A DNA stretch of 24,068 bases from JAAYJR01 sp964540755 (GCA_964540755.1 CAZIOB010000178.1:1-24068), one strand, 5' to 3'. Numbered from the stretch's first letter, positions 15,349-23,890 are shown. Numbers and translations are program-made. Notes: generated from the letters alone by a model not told the origin.

Positions 15349-15447
15349 TCGTAAAAAGTATTTTCCACTTTCTCTAAATCACCTGAGTATTGATATTCCA
15401 ACCCCTTCTGATTTCCTAAAATCACTATTAATCAGCCAGCAAAAGCC

Positions 15448-15468
15448 AAATAATAAATAACAAATAAT
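15448..15468 (+). repeat. Heptamer tandem repeat (AAATAAY)x3
   Basis: Three 7-bp units in register: AAATAAT, AAATAAC, AAATAAT. Two further units of the same kind lie at 17825-17838, on the other side of the beta-helix gene and in the same orientation. Confidence 0.6.
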
Positions 15469-15485
15469 CAATTGTAAGGATTCCT

Positions 15486-15527
15486 GTATTCGTTATTCGA
15501 GACTCGTAATTCGTCATTCGAAATTCC
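15486..15527 (+). repeat. Heptamer tandem repeat, consensus TNATTCG x6
   Basis: Six consecutive 7-bp units: GTATTCG, TTATTCG, AGACTCG, TAATTCG, TCATTCG, AAATTCC. It is in the noncoding gap between the beta-helix and nitrilase genes. It resembles the short tandem heptamer repeats known from cyanobacteria and seen in other A+T-rich genomes. Confidence 0.65.
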
Positions 15528-15542
15528 AATACTCATAATAGG

Positions 15543-17672
15543 TCACCTTTTTCTCAGTCCGACCCCCGACAGGTCAATTGGCTTGAATCCCATTTTAAGT
15601 GCAGGCGATCCCGGCCTAAGGGAATAATCATCATTTTCAGGATCCATAAACAGAGGATCAGCGACTACGGAATGTTCATCAAATCCCAGGCTCTGCCACT
15701 CTTCAAATGTCGTAACACCTTCCAGTCCACGAATAGCAAACTCCTTACCATCAAAGTGATAAATTAAGTTATAATCGCATTCCATAGGCAACGACCTTTC
15801 GCCTGCAACACTGTAAAGCATACCGTCCGGATTTGAAAAACAGATAATATTTCGCAATAATCGTATCTTCTGATGCTGATAGTCGCCCCGTGGATTGTGA
15901 AGATCTATCTGCCAAACATCTCCATCAACAAAAATATTATTGATATAAGTATTGTTTCTGTTCTTATACCAGATATGCATGCCTGCCTGGGTCCTGTAAA
16001 CAACATTATTTTCTACAAGACAGTTTCTTGTTTCACATCCGGTATATATGCCAAGTACAAAACTGCCATGGCCTTCAGGGGGAGGGTAAACGTCATGAAT
16101 AAGATTATTCCTGATTATAACATAGTCATCGCGGATAAAGATCCCTCCGCCATCATTTAACTTCTGCATAACATCATAAATCTCGTTATACTCAATTATC
16201 AGTCCCTGTTCCTGATTTCTTCTTTCCTGCTCCTGCCCGTAATCTGTTGACCAGTGACGGGCATAAATTCCTGACTGTCCTATATCATGTACCAGATTAT
16301 TAGAGATAACTCCGCCTCCATCATCTATGTTAATCCCCACCCCGCTTGGAAAAATGTCGCTGCAATGATGGATGTGGTTATACATAATTATATTTCTTTG
16401 TCTTCCGTAACTTCTTGTGATAATACCCCCGCTGCCTGTGTCATAAATTTCATTGTCAACTACCCTTACGGCAGTACCTGTTATATCCAGGCCATAAGTT
16501 CCCGTGTTTCTTATCCTGTTGCCCTCAAAAACGCACTCATTAACTCCGTTAAGAGTGATTGCCGAAGGAAACCAAATATCACCAACATCCCTGATAGAAG
16601 GAATCCCCATATCAGGAAGTATATAATCCGTACCAGAAAAAGTCAGTCCGCTAATATGGATAAATTCTACAAAATTATTACCTGCAGTATCACCTTCAAA
16701 TCTCAAAAGTTCATTGATAACCGGTGCTCGAAGTCCCGCATTCTCAAGGTCACAGGGACAAACAGATTCGGACGGCCAGTAATACAACCTGCCTGCCTCA
16801 CGGTCCAGATACCATTCTCCCGGACTGTCAAGTCCTTCAAAAACATTATCAATATAATAACGATTAAGGCCATTTCCTGACCCCAGCCTTCTTCCGACAG
16901 GCCCGGTAAAGCTAACTACCCTGCTCTCTTCATCCACATTAGCAACCCGTAGCCTGGATTCATTCCACAGGTGAAATAAAACAACCTCAACATCAGTAAT
17001 ATTCCGGAACTTTCGGAAATCATTGTCTTTGAACCTAAATCCGTATTTTCCAATATCTTCCGGTGTTTCATCAATATTATAAAATCCCTCTTCCGGAATG
17101 CGGGCACGAGACTGTCTTTTATCGCCTAAAAAAAGTTGCCGGAAATACCAGTTCCCTTTCTTTACTTCATCAATGGTACATACCTGTATATCCCCCTCAT
17201 ATTCCTCCCATGGCCCTGTTATTTCCCTGCTGCCACTGATAACAGGCTGCTCGTCATTATATGCAGTGTACGTAATAGGAAATTCTCTCGTCCCGGAGTC
17301 CTCCGGTTTAAATACCAGGGTTTCAGTTAATTCATATACACCCTCACGTAAATATACCGTAACAGGGCTTGAAAGGCCGCTCTTACCCTTTACTTCCCTT
17401 ATGGCATCCCTTGCTCTGCTGATGGTGGCAAAGGGCCTGCTGACACTTGTACCCGGCCATGAATCATTACCTGCCGGCGACACATAATAAGCAAACTCAT
17501 CTGTTTCTGCCTGTAAAGAAAAAAGAGAAAAGAATATACCTGAAAGTAAAAGGAAAAGAATTCTAATTGGTTTTCTCTGCGGAAGTGATTTATTTTCCCC
17601 TGCCGTCAGCAAGGGACAAAAATTCTGCGATAAAAATTTTCGTGATATAATCCCTTTAATGCCTTTTTCCAT
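15543..17672 (-). CDS. Secreted right-handed parallel beta-helix protein, probable polysaccharide-active enzyme
   Basis: A 709-residue protein. A signal peptide occupies about residues 34-55 (hydrophobic LFLLLSGIFFSLFS, cleavage after SLQA), preceded by an unusual 31-residue extension; no ATG, GTG or TTG lies closer. The segment YYVSPAGNDSWPGTSVSRPF (about 62-81) is the typical entry to secreted beta-helix proteins. A central region (about 330-600) shows repeated turns with N-x-I and G-x-x-G patterns (NRIRNTGTYGLDI, NEIYDTGSGGI, NHIHHCSDI, NLVHDIGQSGIYAR, NEIYDVMQKLNDGGGI), the coils of a parallel beta-helix. Such proteins include glycoside hydrolases and lyases in Bacteroidota; it could be related to GH141, but I cannot assign a family. 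The end (SLRPGSPALKMGF) is the usual cap. Confidence 0.88.
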   Translation of the reverse strand: MEKGIKGIISRKFLSQNFCPLLTAGENKSLPQRKPIRILFLLLSGIFFSLFSLQAETDEFAYYVSPAGNDSWPGTSVSRPFATISRARDAIREVKGKSGLSSPVTVYLREGVYELTETLVFKPEDSGTREFPITYTAYNDEQPVISGSREITGPWEEYEGDIQVCTIDEVKKGNWYFRQLFLGDKRQSRARIPEEGFYNIDETPEDIGKYGFRFKDNDFRKFRNITDVEVVLFHLWNESRLRVANVDEESRVVSFTGPVGRRLGSGNGLNRYYIDNVFEGLDSPGEWYLDREAGRLYYWPSESVCPCDLENAGLRAPVINELLRFEGDTAGNNFVEFIHISGLTFSGTDYILPDMGIPSIRDVGDIWFPSAITLNGVNECVFEGNRIRNTGTYGLDITGTAVRVVDNEIYDTGSGGIITRSYGRQRNIIMYNHIHHCSDIFPSGVGINIDDGGGVISNNLVHDIGQSGIYARHWSTDYGQEQERRNQEQGLIIEYNEIYDVMQKLNDGGGIFIRDDYVIIRNNLIHDVYPPPEGHGSFVLGIYTGCETRNCLVENNVVYRTQAGMHIWYKNRNNTYINNIFVDGDVWQIDLHNPRGDYQHQKIRLLRNIICFSNPDGMLYSVAGERSLPMECDYNLIYHFDGKEFAIRGLEGVTTFEEWQSLGFDEHSVVADPLFMDPENDDYSLRPGSPALKMGFKPIDLSGVGLRKR

Positions 17673-17726
17673 AATTTCTAATAATTTAAATGATCAGCTA
17701 CTAACAGTATAAAAAAATATATAATT

Positions 17727-17734
17727 CAAATTTA
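17727..17734 (-). promoter_or_regulatory. Candidate -7 box of the beta-helix gene
   Basis: On the minus strand TAAATTTG (17734-17727) matches the TAnnTTTG -7 consensus, about 55 bases before the ATG at 17672. No good TTTG stands at the -33 distance, so the assignment is tentative. Confidence 0.35.
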
Positions 17735-18258
17735 GCATATAATTCTTAAAAACATGATATAATTAAAGCGCTCAATCATATTTACAGGAAATTGAATTAT
17801 CAAAAATGACGCTCACGCGATAAAAAATAACAAATAATCCATTATGTTGCAAAACATTTTTATTCTATCTGATTATGAATATTATGAGTTATTCTTATCT
17901 ATCTAAAATTTTTCATCTCATTACAATTGCTTATTTAAATGGTATAAAATGGAACTCGTCATTTATAATGTTCAACCTGCATGAACGATAGTACATGACT
18001 CGTTTCACCTTAGCAATGACTGCGCTTTCAAAACTTTTCATTGTGCTTTCCATAATTAACGCACAATGTAGATCTGCATGATGATTTCATTTTATATTTT
18101 CAGGATAATTCTTTTAGTTTTTTCAATGGAATTAATCAGAATTAAATTTTAAGTCATTAAATTTATTATTTAATTTGTATCCGGGTATTAATAATGAAAC
18201 GGGCATGATTGTAAAATAGCACAAGTGCATGATTAAAACATATACGAGTTCTATATGA
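17735..18258. other. Long divergent intergenic region without gene
   Basis: I find no plausible coding frame in this A+T-rich stretch between the divergent beta-helix and DUF1080 genes. It holds two AAATAAY heptamers (17825-17838). Its length suggests room for regulation of both genes, but I see no clear operator. Confidence 0.5.
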
Positions 18259-18266
18259 TACCTTTG
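18259..18266 (+). promoter_or_regulatory. Candidate -7 box of the DUF1080 gene
   Basis: TACCTTTG matches the TAnnTTTG consensus 54 bases before the ATG at 18321. The -33 element is not recognisable, which would fit an activator-dependent promoter. Confidence 0.35.
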
Positions 18267-18320
18267 AAAATAATTGATATTAATAATGAAATATTTAACT
18301 ATAACTAAAAATATATAACC

Positions 18321-19151
18321 ATGCGAACAATATTTTATTCATTACAATCACTCTTACTTATCTCCGTTCTGATCATTAGTTCATGCAATTCCCGTTCAGG
18401 ATCAAAACAACCGGACAATAAATCAGCCAGTCAGGAACAGGAAGAGGACTGGATTCAGTTATTTAATGGAAAAGATCTTGATAACTGGCAGATCAAGTTC
18501 TCAGGATTTGAATTGGGCCATAATTATAATAATACTTTCAGGGTTAAAGACGGCCTTTTGCGGGTAAGCTATGATGATTGGGAGGAGTGGGACGGACATT
18601 TCGGCCATATTTTTTTTAATGGTGAATTCTCCCATTACAGGCTGAGGGTAGAATACAGATTTGTAAAAGATCAGGTCAAAGGTGGCCCGGGCTGGGCTTT
18701 CCGTAACAACGGGCTGATGATCCACGGACAAAGTCCCGAATCAATGGAACTGGATCAGAATTTCCCGGTATCTATAGAAGTTCAGCTTTTAGGAGGAGAC
18801 GGAGAACATGAAAGGTCAACAATGAACTTATGCACTCCGGGCACTAACGTTGTTATGAATGGAAAATTAATCGAACAGCATTGCACTAATTCCAATTCTA
18901 AAACTTATCATGGCGATCAATGGGTTACTGTTGAAGTTGAAGTGAAAGGCGGTGAAGTAATCCGTCATTTTGTTGAAGGGGAAGAGGTAATGAGATATGA
19001 AAAGCCACAACTTGATCCTCGTGATGAATCTTATGCCAAACTTCTGCCCCAGAATGGAAATAAAATAATTACCAGAGGGACAATCTCATTGCAGGCAGAA
19101 ACTCATCCGACGGACTTCAGAAAAATAGAAATGCTTATTCTTGAAAAATAG
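18321..19151 (+). CDS. DUF1080 / 3-keto-disaccharide hydrolase domain lipoprotein
   Basis: A 276-residue lipoprotein: signal peptide 1-21 with lipobox ISSC (Cys22), a Ser/Gln/Asp-rich linker, then a concanavalin-like DUF1080 domain from about residue 42. Typical landmarks are WIQLFNGKDLDNWQIKFSG (44-62), the DGLLRVSY and FSHYRLRVEYRF strands, GPGWAFRNNGLMIHG (121-135) and the C-terminal GTISLQAETHPTDFRKIEML. Members of this family hydrolyse 3-keto-glycosides in the periplasm or at the cell surface, and others are carbohydrate-binding. It has no neighbouring oxidoreductase to make 3-keto sugars in this window. It is transcribed away from the secreted beta-helix gene, so both may act on the same glycans (inference). 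Confidence 0.9.
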   Translation: MRTIFYSLQSLLLISVLIISSCNSRSGSKQPDNKSASQEQEEDWIQLFNGKDLDNWQIKFSGFELGHNYNNTFRVKDGLLRVSYDDWEEWDGHFGHIFFNGEFSHYRLRVEYRFVKDQVKGGPGWAFRNNGLMIHGQSPESMELDQNFPVSIEVQLLGGDGEHERSTMNLCTPGTNVVMNGKLIEQHCTNSNSKTYHGDQWVTVEVEVKGGEVIRHFVEGEEVMRYEKPQLDPRDESYAKLLPQNGNKIITRGTISLQAETHPTDFRKIEMLILEK

Positions 19152-19328
19152 ATCCGTTTTCATTTTTTATAGTAGAAAAGCTTATCAGGATGATTTTGCT
19201 GTGGATGATTATTTCTGGCACAATTTTCCTTTCCCCGCTCTTAAGCGACCGTCAAGATATATTTTCTAAATGGGTGTAAAAGCTGATAATTGGGCAAAAC
19301 TGAAAAAATTATTTAATAGTGCCTTTGA

Positions 19329-19366
19329 AAAAAAAATCAGGGTTTGTGCATACAAGACCCCTGATT
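19329..19366 (-). terminator. Strong rho-independent terminator of the DUF4168 gene
   Basis: On the minus strand AATCAGGG and CCCTGATT form the base of a stem (19359-19366 with 19335-19342), extended by an inner TTGT/ACAA pairing around the loop GCAT, and followed by nine Ts. It lies 52 bases after the DUF4168 stop codon. On the plus strand it is followed only by CTTTTC, so it may weakly end the DUF1080 transcript as well. Confidence 0.85.
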
Positions 19367-19417
19367 CTTTTCATACTAATAATTAATTTGTTAATAACAT
19401 TTCTTTAAAAGGAGACG

Positions 19418-19879
19418 CTATTTCTGCATCTGCTCCTGAAGTTTCTGTTGCAATTCAGGATCATTTTGAACGGCCGCCATTATTTGCTGATACCTGTTAA
19501 CCGTTAAATCATTTTCTCTGACAACATTTTGCATATCATGCTGTGCCTGATTCTGAATTTTCTCAATAGCCTGATTGGCATCGTCAAATTTCTCAATTTC
19601 TTTATCCGATGCATCAACTTCTGTATTTGGATCCTGTGTTGCTTTTAATATCTCACTGAAACGCTGAACCTCAATTCCTGCCCCATTTACCGCAGTAACC
19701 ATTTTCCCCTGAACCTGTTGCTCGATTGACTGAATTTTTATTAGCGCAGTAGCAAATTGTTTTAATTCGCTATCACTTACTTCAGTTGGTTGAGACTGTT
19801 GTGGTAATTGAGCATTTACACCCGTTATCACAAAGAAAAAAAGAAATAATAAATTGGTAATTTTTTTTAATAAAACCAT
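19418..19879 (-). CDS. Secreted DUF4168 family protein
   Basis: A 153-residue protein with a signal peptide (residues 1-23, hydrophobic LLFLFFFVITGV, cleavage after VNA). The mature part is a DUF4168 domain: VSDSELKQFATALIKIQSIE (34-53), a Gln- and Asp-rich middle, and the repeated-looking end ENDLTVNRYQQIMAAVQNDPELQQKL. Members are small helical envelope proteins of unknown function, found in Bacteroidota, Proteobacteria and Cyanobacteria. The mature domain is strongly helical and likely forms a coiled coil in the periplasm. It has a clear terminator; a possible short gene lies directly upstream on the same strand. Confidence 0.85.
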   Translation of the reverse strand: MVLLKKITNLLFLFFFVITGVNAQLPQQSQPTEVSDSELKQFATALIKIQSIEQQVQGKMVTAVNGAGIEVQRFSEILKATQDPNTEVDASDKEIEKFDDANQAIEKIQNQAQHDMQNVVRENDLTVNRYQQIMAAVQNDPELQQKLQEQMQK

Positions 19880-19891
19880 AATAAATTAAAT

Positions 19892-20080
19892 TTAAAAATT
19901 AAAAATAGAATATGAATTTATGCCTGAAAATACTTTAGGCATTTGAAACTTAGATAAAGAGGGGTCATTGAAGATACTGACATTACTGGAAATGCGAAGT
20001 TGAAAAAAATCATTTATCACTCCTGCCAGGATAACCCCACATAAAGAAACTTTTATTTCGGCAGGTTTATTAAACCTCAT
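19892..20080 (-). CDS. Possible 62-aa hypothetical protein upstream of DUF4168
   Basis: An ATG frame on the minus strand ends 12 bases before the DUF4168 start. The N-terminal part (PAEIKVSLCGVILAGVINDF) is moderately hydrophobic, but no domain is recognisable. An inverted repeat ATGCCT/AGGCAT (19920-19925 and 19937-19942) lies inside it. It may equally be the untranslated leader of the DUF4168 gene. Confidence 0.25.
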   Translation of the reverse strand: MRFNKPAEIKVSLCGVILAGVINDFFQLRISSNVSIFNDPSLSKFQMPKVFSGINSYSIFNF

Positions 20081-20486
20081 TTAAAATCACACTCTTGTCA
20101 GTTAACAATACTTCAAATAAACAAGTTAATGTTCGAAATGACAAAATTAAATTGTGAAAAAAAATTAAATCTTTGCTTTGGATGCACTTGTAAAATTCCA
20201 TTATCTTAAGCTTCCATCTATAAATGTGCTTTGAAAGGGTGGCATCATTTTAACCGGTAAGTGGTATTGTTTCAGTCAGGCGCTAAAAAAAATTTTAAAT
20301 TACGGGAATAGAACTAATCTGAGGACATATTTTTCCTGAACATATTATTAGTTTATTTGAAAATGGGTGGAAATCTGACTGACCGTGTTATGCAGATAAT
20401 GCATTTTGTTTTGTTCTCACATATTTTTTTTATAAAAAATTGCTATTTTTAGGATTGTAAAAATTAAATTAATAAAAAATCCAATT
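20081..20486. other. Intergenic stretch carrying only an IS end remnant
   Basis: No convincing gene is visible. The notable content is the IS21-type terminal repeat at 20239-20281; the rest is A+T-rich and presumably contains the promoter of the gene at 20487. Confidence 0.5.
20239..20281 (+). repeat. IS21-type terminal repeat remnant (copy B)
   Basis: GGTGGCATCATTTTAACC followed by GGTAAGTGGTATTGTTTC. It matches copy A (minus strand, 205-240) over GGTGGCATCATTT and GGTAAGTGGTA with the same spacing to within one or two bases, and reads in the opposite direction. No transposase of IS21 type follows, so it is a solo end or a remnant. Confidence 0.45.
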
Positions 20487-21029
20487 ATGAAAAAAATATT
20501 CTTGCTGGGGGTATTATTCACAACTGTTCTTTTTACTTATGCCGGTGAGCCTGTTCCTGGAGCTGAAGTTTACATAGAGCAGGATAATAATAATCCACCA
20601 ATTGCTTTTCAGCAAACAGGTAAAACGGGTAAAGTTACATTTTCGCATCTTCCGCGTGGTAAGTATTATATATGGGTTATGCTACCGGAACAATCCGGCA
20701 AATATAATCCTATAACCAAAAGGATTGATTGTGAACTCAGGGCAGGATATCATCATGAAAATAAAGAATATTTTTTACATGAAAAAGAAGGTTTTTTTGT
20801 AATAAGTTTTTCCAAACTGAAAAAACTTGAAAATAATAATATTACCCCCGGTTACGACATGGAGTCCGAATACGGTAAAAAGCGAATTGGAATTGGTAAA
20901 TTTGATGTTAATGGTAATAGAGGAAGTATAACAGCGACCATAGAAAGGGAGAAACCAAAGCAGTTCCAAAAAATAGTGAACAAAGTAAAACACGACACAG
21001 CTATGAGTGCAATTAGAAATATGAAATAA
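20487..21029 (+). CDS. Secreted protein with carboxypeptidase-regulatory/CnaB-like domain
   Basis: A 180-residue protein with a signal peptide (residues 1 to about 19, KKIFLLGVLFTTVLFTYA). The first mature part has the pattern of a small beta-sandwich of the carboxypeptidase regulatory-like/CnaB type: GEPVPGAEVYIEQ, then the turn TGKTGKVTFSHLPRGKYYIWV (about 44-64). The remainder (about 75-180) is basic and not recognised. Function is unknown; such domains occur in envelope proteins and at the N-terminus of TonB-dependent receptors in Bacteroidota. The gene stands alone beside IS remnants and a decayed HEAT-repeat gene. Confidence 0.75.
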   Translation: MKKIFLLGVLFTTVLFTYAGEPVPGAEVYIEQDNNNPPIAFQQTGKTGKVTFSHLPRGKYYIWVMLPEQSGKYNPITKRIDCELRAGYHHENKEYFLHEKEGFFVISFSKLKKLENNNITPGYDMESEYGKKRIGIGKFDVNGNRGSITATIEREKPKQFQKIVNKVKHDTAMSAIRNMK

Positions 21030-21117
21030 CTATTTCCATGAGGATTGTCCGGCCGGAAACTCGTTATAAAAATACAGGATCAATTATTTTTCATTCGAAT
21101 TATCCTCTGATTTATTG

Positions 21118-21354
21118 TTAAATCCAATATTTATCAATAGCCTCAAGTGCTTCTTTTGTCCCAATTTTTTCTAGTGCAAATGATGCAATTTGTCGGGTAG
21201 AATCATCTTCATTCGTATCTTTCAAGATTTGTATTAGCGGTTTCACTGCTTTGGTAACACCTTTTTCTCCTAATCTTTGTGCTGCAAGTCGACGAACCTC
21301 TTTATTGCTTGTTGCTATTAGAACGGATTTTCCTTTTAAATTTTCACGTTTTCT
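21118..21354 (-). pseudogene. C-terminal fragment of a HEAT-repeat protein
   Basis: The minus strand encodes about 78 codons without a start codon, containing two HEAT/PBS-lyase-like helical repeats: TSNKEVRRLAAQRLGEKG.. KAVKPLIQILKDT and DDSTRQIASFALEKIGTKEA. It ends in a normal stop at 21120-21118. An in-frame TGA (21357-21355) precedes it, and an IS1634-type element begins just beyond. It is most simply the 3' remnant of a gene truncated by insertion or rearrangement. The fragment is too short for the main ORF thresholds but its repeat pattern is clear. Confidence 0.75.
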
Positions 21355-21360
21355 TCATAT

Positions 21361-21382
21361 AACAAACTGACAGTCATTTGTT
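21361..21382. repeat. Palindrome at the junction of HEAT fragment and IS element
   Basis: AACAAACTGAC (21361-21371), a central A, and GTCATTTGTT (21373-21382) form a palindrome with a single extra C. It lies exactly between the HEAT fragment and the transposase gene and may be the terminator or outer end of the IS element. Confidence 0.4.
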
Positions 21383-21413
21383 TATTGGCTTTTTTGTTCA
21401 AAAAGCTTCTTGT

Positions 21414-23000
21414 TTACACTTTACCGGGCAATACTATTCCCAGTCTGTCGAGAATGATCTGTTGATCTTGGTTTAATATTTTTGGCAATTGTTTCATTGT
21501 ACCTCCTTTAAATTGATATTCGATATAATTTATTTTATCTAAACACTCCAGAATATATTGCTGGGTAAAGGGTCTGTCCTCTTTAAAATGTTTCCATATA
21601 TGAAAAATAAGTTTATATGCCAGCATGCAAACAAATACATGGCCCCTGGTTCTTTTTTCTTTTCTCACGTAAATGGGCATGATCTCCTCCAGACCGGTCT
21701 TCAATGTACGAAAAGCGTGTTCCACTTCGGAGAGGTCTTTGTAACGGTCATGTACCACTTGTTTGTCGGCATCCGCTTTTTCTAAATCTGTTTTAATCAC
21801 GTAACAACCGTCTAACATCCGGATTTGCTCTAAAGCCTGCTCATCGATGGAAAATTCCAATTCACGTTTATCCTTACATCCAGTAATAGTCATACACCTT
21901 GATAATTTCATTTTCCCCACCTGCTGCTCAATGTTTTTTACAGCAACTGAAACCTTGGCCTTGGGGTGTTGGGCAAGATAGGTGTTTTTTTGCTGAATCT
22001 TTGTTTTAACTCGCTCAATTCTTTGATCGCGACTTGCTCGCATCTGCTGTGCCCTGATAGGATTGCGCCTTAAAATATAACGTATTTCATCCAATGTTAC
22101 CTCGGTTAATTCATCTTCAAATAATGCCATTTGAATCGCACCTTTATTCAGCAGTGTTGTGATCTGCGGCTTGGTCAACGAGGTAATATAATGCCATTGG
22201 ATATCTTTTATCTCTTCAATCTGTTTTGACTTCAGCATCCCCTTATCTCCAACAAAAGCTACTTTTTCGACTCCAAAATCTTCCCTTAGCTTGTAGAGTT
22301 GATCTCTGACAGTTTTCATATCCGAAGTGTTGCCTTTAAAAACTTCCACGCTCACCGGCTCTCCCTGCTCATTACATAGAAGCCCGATAACAATCTGCAT
22401 TTTGCCTTTTTTACCGTCCCTGTTATAGCCATAATCTGCCAATTCATTTTTTGTGCTTTCAAGGTAACTTGATGTAACATCATACAGGAAAACAATTTTC
22501 GTTTTCTGCCCTATATGCTGAAATAACTTCTTTTCAATTTCTACTTGATGATCAGCCAGCCATTCCAGGTTATAATAAAGATAATCCTCGCTAAAATTCT
22601 CAAGACCCAATAACTCACTTACCGCTTGTTGTCTGGCCCACTCTGTGGCTGCGTACAATCTGGAGCCTTGTGTGAGCAACCGGGCATAAATCTGGAATAG
22701 AGATAATCGGCCTTCATAACTTTTTCCCAATGCCTCTTCCAGACCAATCCTTTTGGCTATCTGGTGCAAAACATAGATGGCACCAAAACTTTTACCCTGC
22801 CGGTATGGCAGATCCTCCAGGCTAGTGACCACTCCTCCGCGAAGTATCTTTTGAAGTTCCTCTGTCAGCCATTGTGGCCAATTGGTCAGGGTTGAAATTA
22901 TCTTGCGTTTCATTTTTCCGTTCTGCCGGTAACTTTCGGCAAGTACCACCGATGTGTAAACTTTGCCCTTAACTTTACGTGATATGCGCTGAATATACAT
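21414..23000 (-). CDS. IS1634-family DDE transposase
   Basis: A 528-residue transposase, full length for the family. The N-terminal segment (YIQRISRKVKGKVYTSVVLA) is typical. Catalytic residues of the RNase H-like core: Asp174 in FLYDVTSSYLES, Asp252 in AFVGDKGML and Glu427 in DLSEVEHAFRTLKT. A conserved GYNRDGKKGKMQIVIGLL segment follows the first Asp. A long, charged insertion (about 310-370) separates the second Asp and the Glu, as in IS4-related groups. No frameshift or stop interrupts it, so it may be active. It separates a HEAT-repeat gene fragment from a truncated IS91 transposase. Confidence 0.93.
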   Translation of the reverse strand: MYIQRISRKVKGKVYTSVVLAESYRQNGKMKRKIISTLTNWPQWLTEELQKILRGGVVTSLEDLPYRQGKSFGAIYVLHQIAKRIGLEEALGKSYEGRLSLFQIYARLLTQGSRLYAATEWARQQAVSELLGLENFSEDYLYYNLEWLADHQVEIEKKLFQHIGQKTKIVFLYDVTSSYLESTKNELADYGYNRDGKKGKMQIVIGLLCNEQGEPVSVEVFKGNTSDMKTVRDQLYKLREDFGVEKVAFVGDKGMLKSKQIEEIKDIQWHYITSLTKPQITTLLNKGAIQMALFEDELTEVTLDEIRYILRRNPIRAQQMRASRDQRIERVKTKIQQKNTYLAQHPKAKVSVAVKNIEQQVGKMKLSRCMTITGCKDKRELEFSIDEQALEQIRMLDGCYVIKTDLEKADADKQVVHDRYKDLSEVEHAFRTLKTGLEEIMPIYVRKEKRTRGHVFVCMLAYKLIFHIWKHFKEDRPFTQQYILECLDKINYIEYQFKGGTMKQLPKILNQDQQIILDRLGIVLPGKV

Positions 23001-23125
23001 TTATTGCTTACGTTTTATCAATCACAAATCTATTATAAATAAATTAATAAAACAAATATATTGCAATAAATATTTAATAATTCTTGCGTACAAATTTTTG
23101 TTAAAATGTCACGATAAAAAATTAA

Positions 23126-23689
23126 ATGTTAATGAGTTGTGTTAAAATATTAGTTAATTTGCGAAGGAAAATCCGTTACAAAACCAAATGGGTGGTACAC
23201 TGCGAGCCTTCGCTGGCGGGTGCAGAACACGTAATAAAATACATGGGACAATACACCCACCGCGTGGCCATTACCAACCAGCACATTTTGAATATTGACG
23301 AAAGCAAAGTAACCTTTATCGCCAAAGATTACCGCGACAGGGCCGTTAAAAAACCGGTTACTCTTGATGGTACTGAGTTTCTGCGCCGCTTTGTCCAGCA
23401 CATTTTACCCCGCAGGTTTGTCAAAATCCGAAGGTTCGGAATTTACAACCACACCACCAAACGTAACCTTGCTTTACAATTTGTCGTGGAAAAAAAACCG
23501 GACATTGATGCAATTATCAAAAAAAAACTACTGCCTGAAACCAATGCTGAACGCTTCCAAAGGCTGACAGGAATAACCCCCTGCCTTTGCCCGGTATGCA
23601 AAACCGGACGAATGGTTGCCATCAGGGAATTGCCCCGGATACGCTCACCGGCAGGATTTCTTCTAAAGCAACCACTGCCGAAAGCATAA
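23126..23689 (+). pseudogene. IS91-family transposase, 5'-truncated
   Basis: The frame encodes the C-terminal half of an IS91-type transposase: KTKWVVHCEPSLAGAEHVIK, YMGQYTHRVAITNQHIL, VTFIAKDYRD, EFLRRFVQHILPRRFVKIRRFG and the end CLCPVCKTGRM with LPRIRSP. Full-length members are about 380-400 residues and carry the HUH and tyrosine motifs of the rolling-circle nuclease in the first half; these are missing here. Homology begins around 23160, and the first dozen codons after the ATG at 23126 are not family-like. The truncation adjoins the IS1634 element. It cannot transpose by itself. Confidence 0.85.
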
Positions 23690-23890
23690 GTAATCCTCCT
23701 TTACTGCGCAATCAGCGCTTACGGGAATGGTATGTTAAAATGCCACTAAAAAGGGTAAAAACAGCTGTATATACACAATGCCTTATCTGTATCAATAGCG
23801 TGAAAAAGCACAAAAACCTGCAATACGTCAAAGAACACTCCAATTATTTTTCTTCAGTAAATCTTAAAAACCTTCATTAAATATATAGCC
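23690..23890 (+). other. 3' region of the IS91 remnant
   Basis: A 200-base stretch after the transposase stop codon. An overlapping frame runs to 23880, but I regard it as non-coding or a decayed remnant. It leads into the folded element at 23891. Confidence 0.4.

Larger units (their letters stand above)
21361..23100 (-). mobile_element. IS1634-family insertion sequence (ends approximate)
   Basis: One intact transposase gene flanked by about 50 and 100 bases of A+T-rich DNA. I could not identify a convincing pair of terminal inverted repeats or a target duplication: ATTTGTTTATT near the left and ATTTGTTTTATT (minus strand) near the right are the best inverted match, but low complexity makes this weak. 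The ends given are therefore estimates. Confidence 0.6.

Noticed and set aside
15448..15527. CRISPR-like repeat array
   Set aside because: The units are 7 bp and directly adjacent, without spacers, and no cas genes are present.
16287..16880. 197-codon plus-strand frame inside the beta-helix gene
   Set aside because: Antisense to a well-supported 709-codon gene and without recognisable protein character.
2236..18205. Shared 15-mer AATGAAACGGGCATG at about 2236 and 18191
   Set aside because: One 15-base match within 24 kb of skewed composition is near chance level, and the flanks do not match.
23587..23880. 97-codon plus-strand frame overlapping the IS91 transposase end
   Set aside because: Its first half overlaps the CPVC/LPRIRSP end of the transposase in another frame, and the rest has no family-like segment.
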